Origin: Kiritimatiellia bacterium
Lineage (GTDB): Bacteria > Verrucomicrobiota > Kiritimatiellia > RFP12 > UBA1067
Direction of reading: 5' to 3'
NCBI GenBank assembly: GCA_017405115.1
Contig: JAFRBA010000011.1
Location: 1-21,423 of the forward strand
Length of the DNA: 21,423 nucleotides
Both the position numbers and the translations under genes were made by a program. Below the pieces are notes generated by a model. The model saw only the letters and a program-made list of their open reading frames with translations. It made no database searches and was not told the DNA's origin. How positions within the stretch are numbered: position 1 is the first letter of the stretch; each line of letters starts with the position of its first letter. Below are positions 7,307-15,853 of this stretch, one piece after another.

Positions 7307-8977
7307 TTATTTTGTTTCACACAAAATCCAAATAGGATCTCCTTTCGTATGTAAATTCTTGATCTTTCCAGCTTTACGCAAGGATGTTAGAATTGTACTG
7401 ATCTTAGTCATCTTCTGATCCATGGTCAGATTCTCCGGAAACTTATCCAACAAAAGCCTTTCAAAATCCTTTCTACCTGCATGTTTCCATTGCGCGAGAA
7501 ACTCTATCACCATACGCCGAAAATTATTTTGGTTCACATGCTTTGCCTTGGTGTATTCCACTTTTTGCCCAATTACTTTCGCAACCTTGGCCGAGACGTG
7601 AAGATAAGGCACCCGCCCTTCGACAAGACCCTCTCGCCGCAAGTGCGCAACCGCCCTCGCACCAATCTTCAGTCCTTTCTGAACACGGTCCAGCAGACAG
7701 ACATCATCCAGCTTCAGGTCGGAACGCTTGATCAGCAAACTGCTGTATGCCGGATCGACGACATGTCCATAGATGGTCGTCTTGACGAAATTGGATCCCA
7801 GCTCGTAATCCGGCATAGGGAAATACCGTTTGCGTTGCTCGACATAGAGGCGATGGATGCCGTAGCCCTGCGAATCGATCATGTTAATCTCACGCATGGC
7901 CATGACCAGTTGGAGATTCCGGTAATGAGACGGCGTCTTCGTCCCTCCGACATACTCCTCCGGACGCCCCTCGAAAAAACTGCCGCGGTTCTCGAAGATG
8001 AGCCGATCGACGTATTCCGTCACCACGACACGAGCATTCATCCGGTAATCCTGATGTGCAATGCAGTTGTGCAGCGCCTCGAGGACGCTGTCGGCGATGT
8101 ACTTCGGCACTTCCTTCGGCACCAGTTCGTCCACCGGCAGAATCTTCACCTGGACATTGCGCACCTTGGAATACAGCTCCGTAGTCGCCAAGAGGAACGG
8201 CGGATAGAAGATCGCATTCCCCTCTTCCTCGCCCATCAGCTTCCACACGAGTTGCGCGGGATGCGGAGACAGCAAGTGGGACGACAGTTCCTTGCCGACC
8301 AGCAACAATGTCGTCCTGGTGATCCGTCCATTGCGCGTGAGCCGCGCCCGGTCGAGGAATGTCCGGAGGTCCCATCCCTTGACCTCATCCTCGGTGTAGC
8401 GTGGGACGTTCTTCTCGTAGAAGCCCGCCCGTGCCTTGGCTATCGCCCGTTCGTCCAGATCGTCGTAGGTCGCACCCTCGACGGGTACAGCAGACCAATC
8501 GTTTTCCACCGCTTCGCTGCGGATCATGTCCAGCTTATCGAGACCGAGCGCGACAAGACTCTCGCCCGACCGCGCATAGTAATGTCCCTTCCAGGCGACC
8601 GGCACCCCGCGCGGTGCTGCGGGAATCTCCAAAAGAAGCACCCTCCCGTCGGGATGACGAAGCTCGTGGATGTCGACAAGCGAGACACTCGGGTCGGTTC
8701 CCTCGGTGATCTGCATCTTCAGCCCCTGCGGACCATCCAGCCTCCCGGGTTCCTTGCCGAACTCGCATTCCTTCACCTTCCGCGTCTTGTTGACCACCCC
8801 CAGCACCAACCACGCCCGTTCCTGTCCCCGCAAATTCGCCTCGTTCGACAACGCCGAGAAATACTTGCCGACATCGTGGAGCGAATAACCCGCACCCGCT
8901 TCCTTGAATTCGACGACCTCGCTCTCCCATTCGGCGATAAGCCGATCCAGCAATGCCATCAGTTCCCCGTGTGTCAT
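7307..8977 (-). CDS. AlbA_2 / GHKL-ATPase (Schlafen-like) protein inside the type I locus
   Basis: A 556-residue predicted cytoplasmic ATP-binding protein. Residues ~10-145 form an AlbA_2 (AAA_4/Schlafen-like) domain, seen as ESEVVEFKEA (19-28), a LVLGV strand, and HYYARSGES (132-140). Residues ~295-405 look like a GHKL-type ATPase: EALHNCIAHQDY (300-311, N-box E300 and N304), ENRGSFF (329-335) and GYGIHRL (371-377). The remaining ~150 residues look like winged-helix DNA-binding modules. GTG 8980 and ATG 8977 are both possible; ATG is preferred because GGGGAGG lies 7 nt upstream and it gives the same TGATG overlap as hsdM/hsdS. Such genes are often called transcriptional regulators and recur in type I loci. 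Its role here (regulation or extra defence) is not known. Confidence 0.85.
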   Translation of the reverse strand: MTHGELMALLDRLIAEWESEVVEFKEAGAGYSLHDVGKYFSALSNEANLRGQERAWLVLGVVNKTRKVKECEFGKEPGRLDGPQGLKMQITEGTDPSVSLVDIHELRHPDGRVLLLEIPAAPRGVPVAWKGHYYARSGESLVALGLDKLDMIRSEAVENDWSAVPVEGATYDDLDERAIAKARAGFYEKNVPRYTEDEVKGWDLRTFLDRARLTRNGRITRTTLLLVGKELSSHLLSPHPAQLVWKLMGEEEGNAIFYPPFLLATTELYSKVRNVQVKILPVDELVPKEVPKYIADSVLEALHNCIAHQDYRMNARVVVTEYVDRLIFENRGSFFEGRPEEYVGGTKTPSHYRNLQLVMAMREINMIDSQGYGIHRLYVEQRKRYFPMPDYELGSNFVKTTIYGHVVDPAYSSLLIKRSDLKLDDVCLLDRVQKGLKIGARAVAHLRREGLVEGRVPYLHVSAKVAKVIGQKVEYTKAKHVNQNNFRRMVIEFLAQWKHAGRKDFERLLLDKFPENLTMDQKMTKISTILTSLRKAGKIKNLHTKGDPIWILCETK

Positions 8978-10239
8978 CACTCAACCTCCCCGTCCGGCGG
9001 CGTCAGGAGTCGTGCCATCAGCCCCGTCTTTACCTTTCGATACTTGGCAATCACGGCAAACTCGTCGGCGATCTTCGCATCGATCGCCGACAACCGCTCC
9101 GCGATCCGCTGCTGCTCACATTTTGACGGAACCCCCATCTTGATTGCAGACAACTTTGCTCCGTTTGTTAATGCACGTGTCGTATAGCTACAATCACCAA
9201 TGATCCACTTCCTGACGGCATCCGTTCTAAAACAAAAGACTTTAAACTCATTTTCTAAATCTTCACCGATCGGACGTCCTCGCAAAACAAAACCACTAAA
9301 AACCGTATCAACAAACTCGCCGATAACAACCGCCGCCATACCAATTTCTTCCGGGGTCTCAGATGTACGCGTGAAGAATACATCCCCAGATTTTACAGCA
9401 AAAGAATCTAACTCATGCCGATCCATCTCAACCCGCCCCTTCAACACATCGGGCGTTATCCGCGGCCTATTAAATACGTCTGTGAAATTGACGATTGGCA
9501 CACCATGTCCAAAATATTCCTTCCCTTTGCTTACGCCATTCTTAAACGCAAACATTTCACCTATAGTTTTTACCTCCCACTCCTGCGGCACTTTGCCAAG
9601 CGCTGTGTCCTTGTAGAGCCGCGGGGCGGATTCGGGCGGCGGACGGAGCTTGCCATTCTTGCCGATGCCACGAGTGAAGAGATCCTTGAGCATCCCTGCC
9701 TTGATCGCGCGATACTTCTCCACCACCGTCTCGCTCTTCTCAATCACCTCGTCACAAGTCGTCAGAATCTCTGCAATATGCCGCTGCTCGTCAAGGGAGA
9801 GGGGATACTGTGCATAAGTGTTATCCACAATCTCTTTACTAAGATTCGTCTGCCCAGACCCTTGAGCACGAAATATAATCCGATCTTTAAGATCAACTAA
9901 TAGATAATATAAAAACGATGAGACGATTTTTTGATTAGGGACACACGCCAGAACCGCTTGATTCGAACAAGCCTCTATCATTAATCTTGACACCTGCCCA
10001 GCCGTCGCCCCATACATTGCAACCAAAACAGCATCCTTCGGAATCATCTTTGTTGAAGATGACTTATATGCATCCACCGTTATCTTCTCACGAGTATCTA
10101 CTATGTAATGCTCATTGACTTCACTCGATGTCACCCACGGAATATTACCTGTAAAATAGGAAGGAATGCTCCGAGATGGTGTGCCTCCCGCAAATGTATC
10201 TGCGAGAACACCAATCCTCTCTTTGAGCCATTTCCCCAT
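8977..10239 (-). CDS. hsdS: Type I restriction enzyme specificity subunit (HsdS)
   Basis: A 420-residue subunit that sets the bipartite target sequence for methylation and cleavage. The usual two-fold layout is visible: TRD1 (~1-145, with GGTPSRSIPSYFTGNIPWVTSSE), first helical spacer (~146-195, LSLDEQRHIAEIL...KAGMLKDLFTRG), TRD2 (~215-365, starting at LGKVPQEWEVKTIGE), second spacer (~370-415, CEQQRIAERLSAID...KTGLMARLL). Both halves are intact, so the target should be bipartite. The ATG overlaps the hsdM TGA by one base (TGATG). The DNA coding for both TRDs is clearly more AT-rich than the rest, as is common for exchangeable TRDs. No inverted TRD cassette or shuffling recombinase is seen nearby. 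Confidence 0.96.
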   Translation of the reverse strand: MGKWLKERIGVLADTFAGGTPSRSIPSYFTGNIPWVTSSEVNEHYIVDTREKITVDAYKSSSTKMIPKDAVLVAMYGATAGQVSRLMIEACSNQAVLACVPNQKIVSSFLYYLLVDLKDRIIFRAQGSGQTNLSKEIVDNTYAQYPLSLDEQRHIAEILTTCDEVIEKSETVVEKYRAIKAGMLKDLFTRGIGKNGKLRPPPESAPRLYKDTALGKVPQEWEVKTIGEMFAFKNGVSKGKEYFGHGVPIVNFTDVFNRPRITPDVLKGRVEMDRHELDSFAVKSGDVFFTRTSETPEEIGMAAVVIGEFVDTVFSGFVLRGRPIGEDLENEFKVFCFRTDAVRKWIIGDCSYTTRALTNGAKLSAIKMGVPSKCEQQRIAERLSAIDAKIADEFAVIAKYRKVKTGLMARLLTPPDGEVE

Positions 10240-12968
10240 CAGCGAACCTCCGGAAGCGAATAACCAAGTTCCTTGAGGAAGCCGTCAAGCTTTGCCGTCG
10301 ATTCCGTACGCGAGGCGAGAAGCGCTCCAAGCGGAACCGTGTACTTGTCGTGGAGATTCTCGACCGCGGCAATTACGCTGCGAAGATGAGCCTCAACGTA
10401 TGCAGAGATCGTCGAAGCAAGCGTCCGATACCAACGGGCAAGGATCAGTTCCTTCGCCTCCTTTGGCGAAATCTTCTCGCGGGCCGTCGCGACGAGATCG
10501 TCCTTGCGCCGTTCGATCGCGCGGATGTCTGCGTTGCACTCCCGGAGTTCCGCGGCAAGCTCCTCGTGCCGCTCGATCTGCGCGGTGAGCGCGGCAATCC
10601 GCTCGTCGAAGGGTTTTAGCTCGGCGGACTTCTCGGCGATCTCGACTTCAAGCGCGGCAGTGTCCTCCTTCGCCTTCCGGCACGCCTTTACGCGCTTCTC
10701 CAGCGCCTTGATCTCTTTCTCGACTTCCCTGCGGCCGCCCTTCGCTTCCTTGATCTCGCCCTTGATGCGCTTCAGTTCCGTCTTGGGAAGTACCTCGTAC
10801 TCCTCAGGGTTCCAGGCGTCCTCCTCCAACTCGTCAACTGCGTCGAACATCCCCTGCAGTTCCGCCTTGCGGGATTCACAGGCACGAAGTTTCTCCAGAA
10901 CCTCCGGGAACTGGCTCTCCAGAATCTCGTCATCGGGGATAAGCTCGGCGTTCCACGCAGAGTTCGCGACGGACTTGAAATCGTTCTTGAGGTCCGAAAG
11001 ATATTGCGCGAAGGCGCCTCGGGTCTGAAACTCGTCCAGCACTGGATGCCGCGCCCGTCCGAATTCCGCCGTGAACAATTCGGTCAATTTGCCGCAGAGG
11101 GCGAATACATCCCGCTTCTTCGGGAGCGCCTCCAGATCCGGCATCGCCGCACTCCAAAACGCTTTCACCCGCTTTTCGACCGAGGCAACCGCCTTGCCAA
11201 CGCCCTCCGATGCACGGACCGCTACGGCAATCGCCTCTTTGCTCTTGATCGACTTGAGGAACTTCATGTAACCGGTGCGCTGCGACTTGAAAAGTACGCC
11301 CGCCACATCACCCCACGGAGCGAAAACCGGAGCAAGCGCCTCGACCTCGGCGGCGGGGATTCCGCCCGACAGATGGGCCTCGACATCCTGCGGCTCGGCA
11401 TCGGGAGCATTGTCCACATACCGACGAATGTTGCAGTTGTAGTCCTCCTCCGCCAGTTCCTGCCGCGTCACCAGCCGACTGTATTTCGGAATCTCGCACT
11501 TGTGCGTATAGACATAGGATATCTTCTCGACATCCTCGGGGCGAAGCATGTTCTGATTCTTGCCTTCGTGATATTCACGGTCGGCGTTGATAAAGAATAC
11601 GCCTTTGCGATCTTTCGCACCCTTCCTGTTGATGACAAGGATCGACGCGGGGATTCCCGTGCCGTAGAAAAGCTCCGGCGGCAATCCAATCACACACTCA
11701 AGAATGCAGCCGAGTTGTCCGTTGATCAGCTCCTCGCGATAACGCTGCTCTTCGCCACCACGGAAAAGGACACCGTGCGGCATGACGACCGCCATCCTTC
11801 CCTCGGCCTTCAACGTCGCGACCATGTGCTGTACGAACATGAGGTCCGCCTTCTTCTTCCGCGGCATCCAGAAGCGGAAACGCTCCTTGAACTTCATGTC
11901 CGCAGTCGTGTAGTTCTGGGAGAACGGTGGATTCGCCACCACAATGTCGAACTTGCAGAGTCCACCGCCCTTCGTGAGCTTCGGCGAGAGGAGAGTGTCG
12001 CCTTGCTCGATCCGTGCATCCCGGATGCCATGGAAGATCATGTTCATCTTGCACATCTTGTAGGTGTGGTCGATGAGCTCTTGTCCGTAGAGCGACAAAT
12101 CACGCGAACTCCCATAGCGAGACTCCACGTAGTTACGCATGTTGATTAGGAGACCGCCCGAGCCCACGGTCGGGTCGCAGATCTCCGCGTCCTTCGCGGG
12201 CTGGAGGATCTTGCCCATCAGTTCGACCACGGCGGACGGCGTGTAGAACTCGCCGCCCTTTTTGCCTGCGATATCGGCGAAATACTTAAGCAGGTATTCG
12301 TAGGCCGCTCCCAGCAGGTCGGGAAACTCGAAATTGTCGTCCGTCAGCGTAATCTCGTTGAAGTCGTTGATGAGCTGCACGAGAATCCCGTCCGGCAGTT
12401 TCTTCTCGCCCTTTGTGTTGACCTCGTTGAATTTCGTCGATGACAGGACTCCGCTCAACACCTGCCCGTTTGCATCCTCAATCTCGTGAAGCGCTATCGT
12501 CAAGGCATCGCCAACGTCGTTTTTGACGGTCAGAAGACCCTGCCAATTCAGCATCCGCTCGGCCTCGTCAAACTGCCTTTGCCAGCGCTCTCGCTCTTCG
12601 CCCCTGATGCGTTCTTCCTCCAGCTTGCCCTTTGCCTCCGACCGTTGCTGCGAGAATTTACGATGTTCCCCCACTGGCAACGCATCGACCCGCCACCGCG
12701 CCAGCAACGGAACATAGAACTCATAGACGTCAGAATTGTTCTCCTCGGCTTCGAGTGCCAGTTCCTCGTCCGTAAGATCGGGAAACTGCTTCTTCAACTC
12801 CCGGACGTAGGCCTCCTTCCTCTGCACGAAAAGATCGTTCACCCGCTTGAGGAAAATCATTGCAATGATGTAATCGCGGTATTCCGTCGCATCCAATCCC
12901 GCCGCGCGAAGGTCATCGCACCTCGCCTTCAGAAAGCTCTCAAGCTTCGATAAAGAAATCTTTTTCAT
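10239..12968 (-). CDS. hsdM: Type I modification subunit (HsdM) with long coiled-coil C-terminal extension
   Basis: A 909-residue N6-adenine DNA methyltransferase subunit. The N-terminal HsdM helical domain covers ~1-170; the catalytic domain has GGEFYTPSAVVELM (238-251), SAM-binding motif I DPTVGSGG (265-272) and catalytic NPPF (346-349). Beyond ~550 there are about 350 extra residues compared with a typical ~500-residue HsdM. This tail is rich in K/E/A heptads, roughly residues 690-840, predicting a long coiled coil, and ends in a short helical domain that may contact HsdS or DNA. The ATG follows the stop of a 27-codon ORF by one base (TGAAATG) and has only a weak AAGG about 10 nt upstream, so coupled re-initiation is likely. 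Confidence 0.96.
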   Translation of the reverse strand: MKKISLSKLESFLKARCDDLRAAGLDATEYRDYIIAMIFLKRVNDLFVQRKEAYVRELKKQFPDLTDEELALEAEENNSDVYEFYVPLLARWRVDALPVGEHRKFSQQRSEAKGKLEEERIRGEERERWQRQFDEAERMLNWQGLLTVKNDVGDALTIALHEIEDANGQVLSGVLSSTKFNEVNTKGEKKLPDGILVQLINDFNEITLTDDNFEFPDLLGAAYEYLLKYFADIAGKKGGEFYTPSAVVELMGKILQPAKDAEICDPTVGSGGLLINMRNYVESRYGSSRDLSLYGQELIDHTYKMCKMNMIFHGIRDARIEQGDTLLSPKLTKGGGLCKFDIVVANPPFSQNYTTADMKFKERFRFWMPRKKKADLMFVQHMVATLKAEGRMAVVMPHGVLFRGGEEQRYREELINGQLGCILECVIGLPPELFYGTGIPASILVINRKGAKDRKGVFFINADREYHEGKNQNMLRPEDVEKISYVYTHKCEIPKYSRLVTRQELAEEDYNCNIRRYVDNAPDAEPQDVEAHLSGGIPAAEVEALAPVFAPWGDVAGVLFKSQRTGYMKFLKSIKSKEAIAVAVRASEGVGKAVASVEKRVKAFWSAAMPDLEALPKKRDVFALCGKLTELFTAEFGRARHPVLDEFQTRGAFAQYLSDLKNDFKSVANSAWNAELIPDDEILESQFPEVLEKLRACESRKAELQGMFDAVDELEEDAWNPEEYEVLPKTELKRIKGEIKEAKGGRREVEKEIKALEKRVKACRKAKEDTAALEVEIAEKSAELKPFDERIAALTAQIERHEELAAELRECNADIRAIERRKDDLVATAREKISPKEAKELILARWYRTLASTISAYVEAHLRSVIAAVENLHDKYTVPLGALLASRTESTAKLDGFLKELGYSLPEVR

Positions 12969-12969
12969 T

Positions 12970-13053
12970 TCAACTCAACCTTGTTCGAATTGCGTCTTCC
13001 GACACAACATCATTCGGATCGCGCGTAACTATCTGGTTCTCGCTTGCGCTCAT
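12970..13053 (-). CDS. 27-residue leader ORF coupled to hsdM
   Basis: ATG 13053 to TGA 12970 encodes a 27-residue polar peptide (MSASENQIVTRDP... ending DAIRTRLS). The stop lies one base before the hsdM ATG, and the frame differs from hsdM. The extended -10 at 13076-13084 predicts a transcript starting near 13069, about 16 nt before this ATG, so it would be the first ORF on the hsdM message. No strong Shine-Dalgarno site precedes it. It may be a translational coupler or leader peptide; chance is a real alternative at this length. Confidence 0.4.
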   Translation of the reverse strand: MSASENQIVTRDPNDVVSEDAIRTRLS

Positions 13054-13075
13054 CGTCTTTGCTTTCTTTGCGCAT

Positions 13076-13084
13076 ATTATACCA
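13076..13084 (-). promoter_or_regulatory. Extended -10 promoter of the type I R-M operon
   Basis: The minus strand reads TGGTATAAT, identical to the boxes at 3012-3020 and 18984-18992. No -35 consensus is seen. The predicted start is about 7 nt past the hexamer, near 13069, roughly 100 nt upstream of hsdM. The box sits in the 3' part of a decayed gene, so the coding remnant has become the operon's upstream region. Confidence 0.6.
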
Positions 13085-13339
13085 AATCTTTACGCCCTTG
13101 CGCTTCTTCGCGAAGAGGTCCAGCACCTCCAGCATCGCCCAGTTGTCGATGAGGATAAGCGACCTCGGCAAACTTTGCGGGAGACCTTTCTCCTGCCTTC
13201 AACTCGAAGTACCGAGGATCCCTCGGTAGTTGCCCACAGGTTCTTGCCTTTTGGTGTCGCGATTTTCCTGACAGCAGAATCTGAGAATACAAGCCCTTCG
13301 TGCGCGAGCTTCCCGCGACTCTGCAGTTGCTTTGCTCAT
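13085..13339 (-). pseudogene. Frameshifted remnant of an unidentified gene
   Basis: ATG 13339 has a good ribosome binding site (AAAGGAG, 6 nt spacer) but its frame stops after 46 codons at 13199. Protein-like sequence continues in other frames: KIATPKGKNLWATTEGSS, then YFELKAGERSPAKFAEVAY, then SLILIDNWAMLEVLDLFAKK followed by RKGVKI. This needs at least two frameshifts and suggests recent decay. The last segment resembles the LIDN...VL.L..KR.KGV pattern I associate with the C-terminal region of some RhuM/ORF6N-type proteins, which can sit near type I loci; this match is from memory and tentative. Confidence 0.45.
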
Positions 13340-13702
13340 TGTATTCTCCTTTCAAGTCTGACTGATGCTGGTTGAGTAGCAGATGCTGTGCCAATGTCTT
13401 GCGACAAAAGCCAGTTCCACATCGCCCAAAGGTTTTTTGACAGGGAGACCTTTCATGCTTGCAACATTAGATGCTTTTCCATTGCAAACATGTAGTTATT
13501 GTTCCAATTTTGCTTGACCGCCCCCTGTATCTGCGCCGAATGCTATTTCGTAAACTCTGCAATCTTGCGCCTTGACTACCGCGTCAGCGTTAGAATTTGA
13601 CAAACTTCTGTCAAAGAATGACATGAAGGTGATCGATGAATGAGAACCTTATTCTTACTAGTTGGGTCAAGAACGGCTATCTCGCGGCGCAAAGCCATAT
13701 TC
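13340..13702. other. Gene-free region between the glycosidase operon and the R-M island
   Basis: About 360 bases without a credible gene. All minus-strand frames are interrupted by stops. Only short protein-like pieces occur (for example NNNYMFAMEKHLMLQ), perhaps further debris of the decayed gene. It contains a perfect 7-bp inverted repeat at 13596-13615 and a further TTTGACA near 13435. No clear intrinsic terminator follows the DUF4091-like gene. Confidence 0.5.
13596..13615. repeat. Perfect inverted repeat TTTGACA-N6-TGTCAAA
   Basis: The arms at 13596-13602 and 13609-13615 are perfectly complementary with a 6-base centre. The total length and symmetry suit a dimeric regulator site. It could also be a weak AT-rich hairpin downstream of the DUF4091-like gene, about 90 bp past its stop. 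TTGACA within each arm also matches a -35 consensus, but no matching -10 is obvious. Confidence 0.45.
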
Positions 13703-15829
13703 TCAATCCAACTCGCAGATCCATCGCGCGACCTTCCTTCTTGCCTCTGCGGCGTCCGCGTTCGTGAACCGCGCCTTGGCCGCTTTCTCGGGGTCGAGCA
13801 TGCGGTCCGCGTCGAGGCGATACGGCACCGCCGCCCTGGCGCGTTCCTTCAGTTTCTCAAATTCCGCCGCGATGCGGCTCGCCTTGCCGTCCGTCCCGGC
13901 GGCGGCAAGCCGCCGTTCAAGCTCCTTCAGGTATGCATAGTCTAGCATGCCTTCGTAGCAGCCCTCCAGCTGAAGCGAAGACAGGAGCCGTCCGTCGGCC
14001 GTGCGCTGGTAGACCGAGCCGAACGAGGTGAAATGCGAGACGGAATCGGGGTCGTACGGCGCGTCGATCTGGACGGTCCATATCGTGTGCCCCTTGCATT
14101 CCGGCGTCAGGTACTCGCCCCATCCGTGCAGGATGCGGCTTGGCATGAGACCGCCGAAGGCGTAGCCGTACGAACCAGTGCCGCCGTAGCGGCAGACGAG
14201 CGAGCCGTGCTTGGCAACGTCCGCCATGAACTCGTCGTACAGCGGCGCGCCGGGGACAGTCCCCCCGCCGATGATCACGTCGGGATGCGTCTTCATGTAC
14301 GACGATGCGCCGGCATAGAGCGCCGACATTACCCCCGCCTCGCGCATGCGCTCGATCTCCCACGTCGCCCGCGGCAGGCGCCCGGCGTTGTCCGGCTCGT
14401 CCATGCCAAGGATTGCAAAGGGGACTTCGCCGGCGCGTTCCTTCAACAGCCGCAGCGCCTCCACCTGAGCGGACTTGAACTCCGCCGTGGCCATCGCCGA
14501 GATCATGTTCGTCTGCTCGCCGCCACGGTCGGGGAACGGGATGCCGAGCGCCTTCGCGACGGCGACCTCCAGCTTGTCGGAGAGGTGGCAGTAGAACGTG
14601 CCCTTCATCCCCGCCGCCCTGAACGCGGCAAGCGCATGGTCGAAGCGGTCGAAGCGCCTCACCGCAAGCCTGCCTTCGCGGCGTTCGAGCTCCAGTCTTC
14701 CATTGCCGTAGGCGCAGGGTATCAGCAACGACTCAACGCCTCGCGCCCTGGCATCGCGGCAGACTCGCTCGAACACAGCAGGGTCGTCCCCGTACCAGCT
14801 TACATGGAGGATCGTCTGGTATTCCTCCGGAGCCGGGAAAGGAACTTTTACCGGCAGCACGGAAAGCCGTATCTGCGCCTCAAGCGTCTCGCCGTCCGCC
14901 GAGAACGCCACCGTCCCGTCGTACACGCCCGGAGAGGCGTCGGACGGAATGCGGAACTGCACGAGCGCGAGCGCCGTCTTCCCCTTCTCGACGCGCGGCA
15001 TGTCGGCAAACGGAACCAGCACCTCCGGCGCGATCCAGTACGTCTGTCCGCGACCGGCGGTGTTCGGTCGGTTGTGCGCGCGGAACACCTCCGGCGACGC
15101 GCCAAGCTCGGCGCCGAACATGCCGAACGGCCCGCGCCGCCTGACGAACTTCCCGGGCGCGACGGAGAGCGAGACGTCGTGCGAGGCGTAAGCGCCGACG
15201 AACAGGTCGGCCGTCTCGCCCGGCGCTGCGACGAGCGCAAAGCGGTTGGTGAGCGTCCCCGCCTCAGGCGCGAACCGGTCGAACGTCATGCGCGGCGAAT
15301 CGACGCGGAAGAGTCCAAACGCCGCGTCCGCCGGCAGCATGGCCGACTCCGCCGGGGGCTTGCCGCGCTCGTCGTACTCGTAGCTCTTGCCCTTGTATCT
15401 GATCGACGGATGTGCCGGATCGACCGCGTTGAGCGAGACCGTCACGCCCTTCAGCGTAAACGAGCCCTTGGCGAACTGCGGGCCGAAGGAGATTGTGAAC
15501 TTGCGCGAGTCCTTCGGCAGCAGGAATCGCATCTTGCCGGGACGCTCGGCGCGGTCGCCGTCGCCCAAGTTCACCGTCTTGAGGAAAAGCCGCTTTCCAG
15601 CAGGGTCTTCGGCCTTTGCCGCGAACACAACGCCGCTCCAGGCGTATGCCGGACGCTCCCTGACGATTCCCGTCCACGCGACGGTGAAATCCACCGTCAC
15701 CCATCCGCCCTTTGCCGCGTCGGCGTCGTCCGCCGCGAACGTCCATGGCTTGCCGCCGTCGCGGCACTCGAACACCTGATATGGTGCGGTCGTCAGCAGA
15801 GTCGCGGCAAAGAGAAGCGCCACCGTCAT
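13703..15829 (-). CDS. Secreted GH123/DUF4091-like glycoside hydrolase
   Basis: A 708-residue protein with a short hydrophobic leader (residues 1-15, MTVALLFAATLLTTA), so probably exported. The first ~330 residues are beta-rich and end with the DUF4091-type strand pattern GVYDGTVAFSADGETLEAQI (301-320). A TIM-barrel-like region follows, from HVSWYG (342) onwards, with an adjacent Asp-Glu pair (ILGMDEPD, D477-E478) in the position expected for the GH123 catalytic pair, which acts by substrate-assisted catalysis on N-acetylgalactosaminides. ATG 15829 has AAAGGAGG 7 nt upstream and an in-frame stop just before it. It starts 24 bp after the fusion gene and is surely in one operon with it. GH123-like activity is inferred from pattern only; many DUF4091 proteins are uncharacterised. 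Confidence 0.72.
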   Translation of the reverse strand: MTVALLFAATLLTTAPYQVFECRDGGKPWTFAADDADAAKGGWVTVDFTVAWTGIVRERPAYAWSGVVFAAKAEDPAGKRLFLKTVNLGDGDRAERPGKMRFLLPKDSRKFTISFGPQFAKGSFTLKGVTVSLNAVDPAHPSIRYKGKSYEYDERGKPPAESAMLPADAAFGLFRVDSPRMTFDRFAPEAGTLTNRFALVAAPGETADLFVGAYASHDVSLSVAPGKFVRRRGPFGMFGAELGASPEVFRAHNRPNTAGRGQTYWIAPEVLVPFADMPRVEKGKTALALVQFRIPSDASPGVYDGTVAFSADGETLEAQIRLSVLPVKVPFPAPEEYQTILHVSWYGDDPAVFERVCRDARARGVESLLIPCAYGNGRLELERREGRLAVRRFDRFDHALAAFRAAGMKGTFYCHLSDKLEVAVAKALGIPFPDRGGEQTNMISAMATAEFKSAQVEALRLLKERAGEVPFAILGMDEPDNAGRLPRATWEIERMREAGVMSALYAGASSYMKTHPDVIIGGGTVPGAPLYDEFMADVAKHGSLVCRYGGTGSYGYAFGGLMPSRILHGWGEYLTPECKGHTIWTVQIDAPYDPDSVSHFTSFGSVYQRTADGRLLSSLQLEGCYEGMLDYAYLKELERRLAAAGTDGKASRIAAEFEKLKERARAAVPYRLDADRMLDPEKAAKARFTNADAAEARRKVARWICELD

Positions 15830-15853
15830 GATTCGTCCTCCTTTATGATTCCG

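Noticed and set aside
8977..10239. Possible phase-variable hsdS shuffling
   Set aside because: There is only one hsdS, no inverted partial copy and no recombinase in the window.
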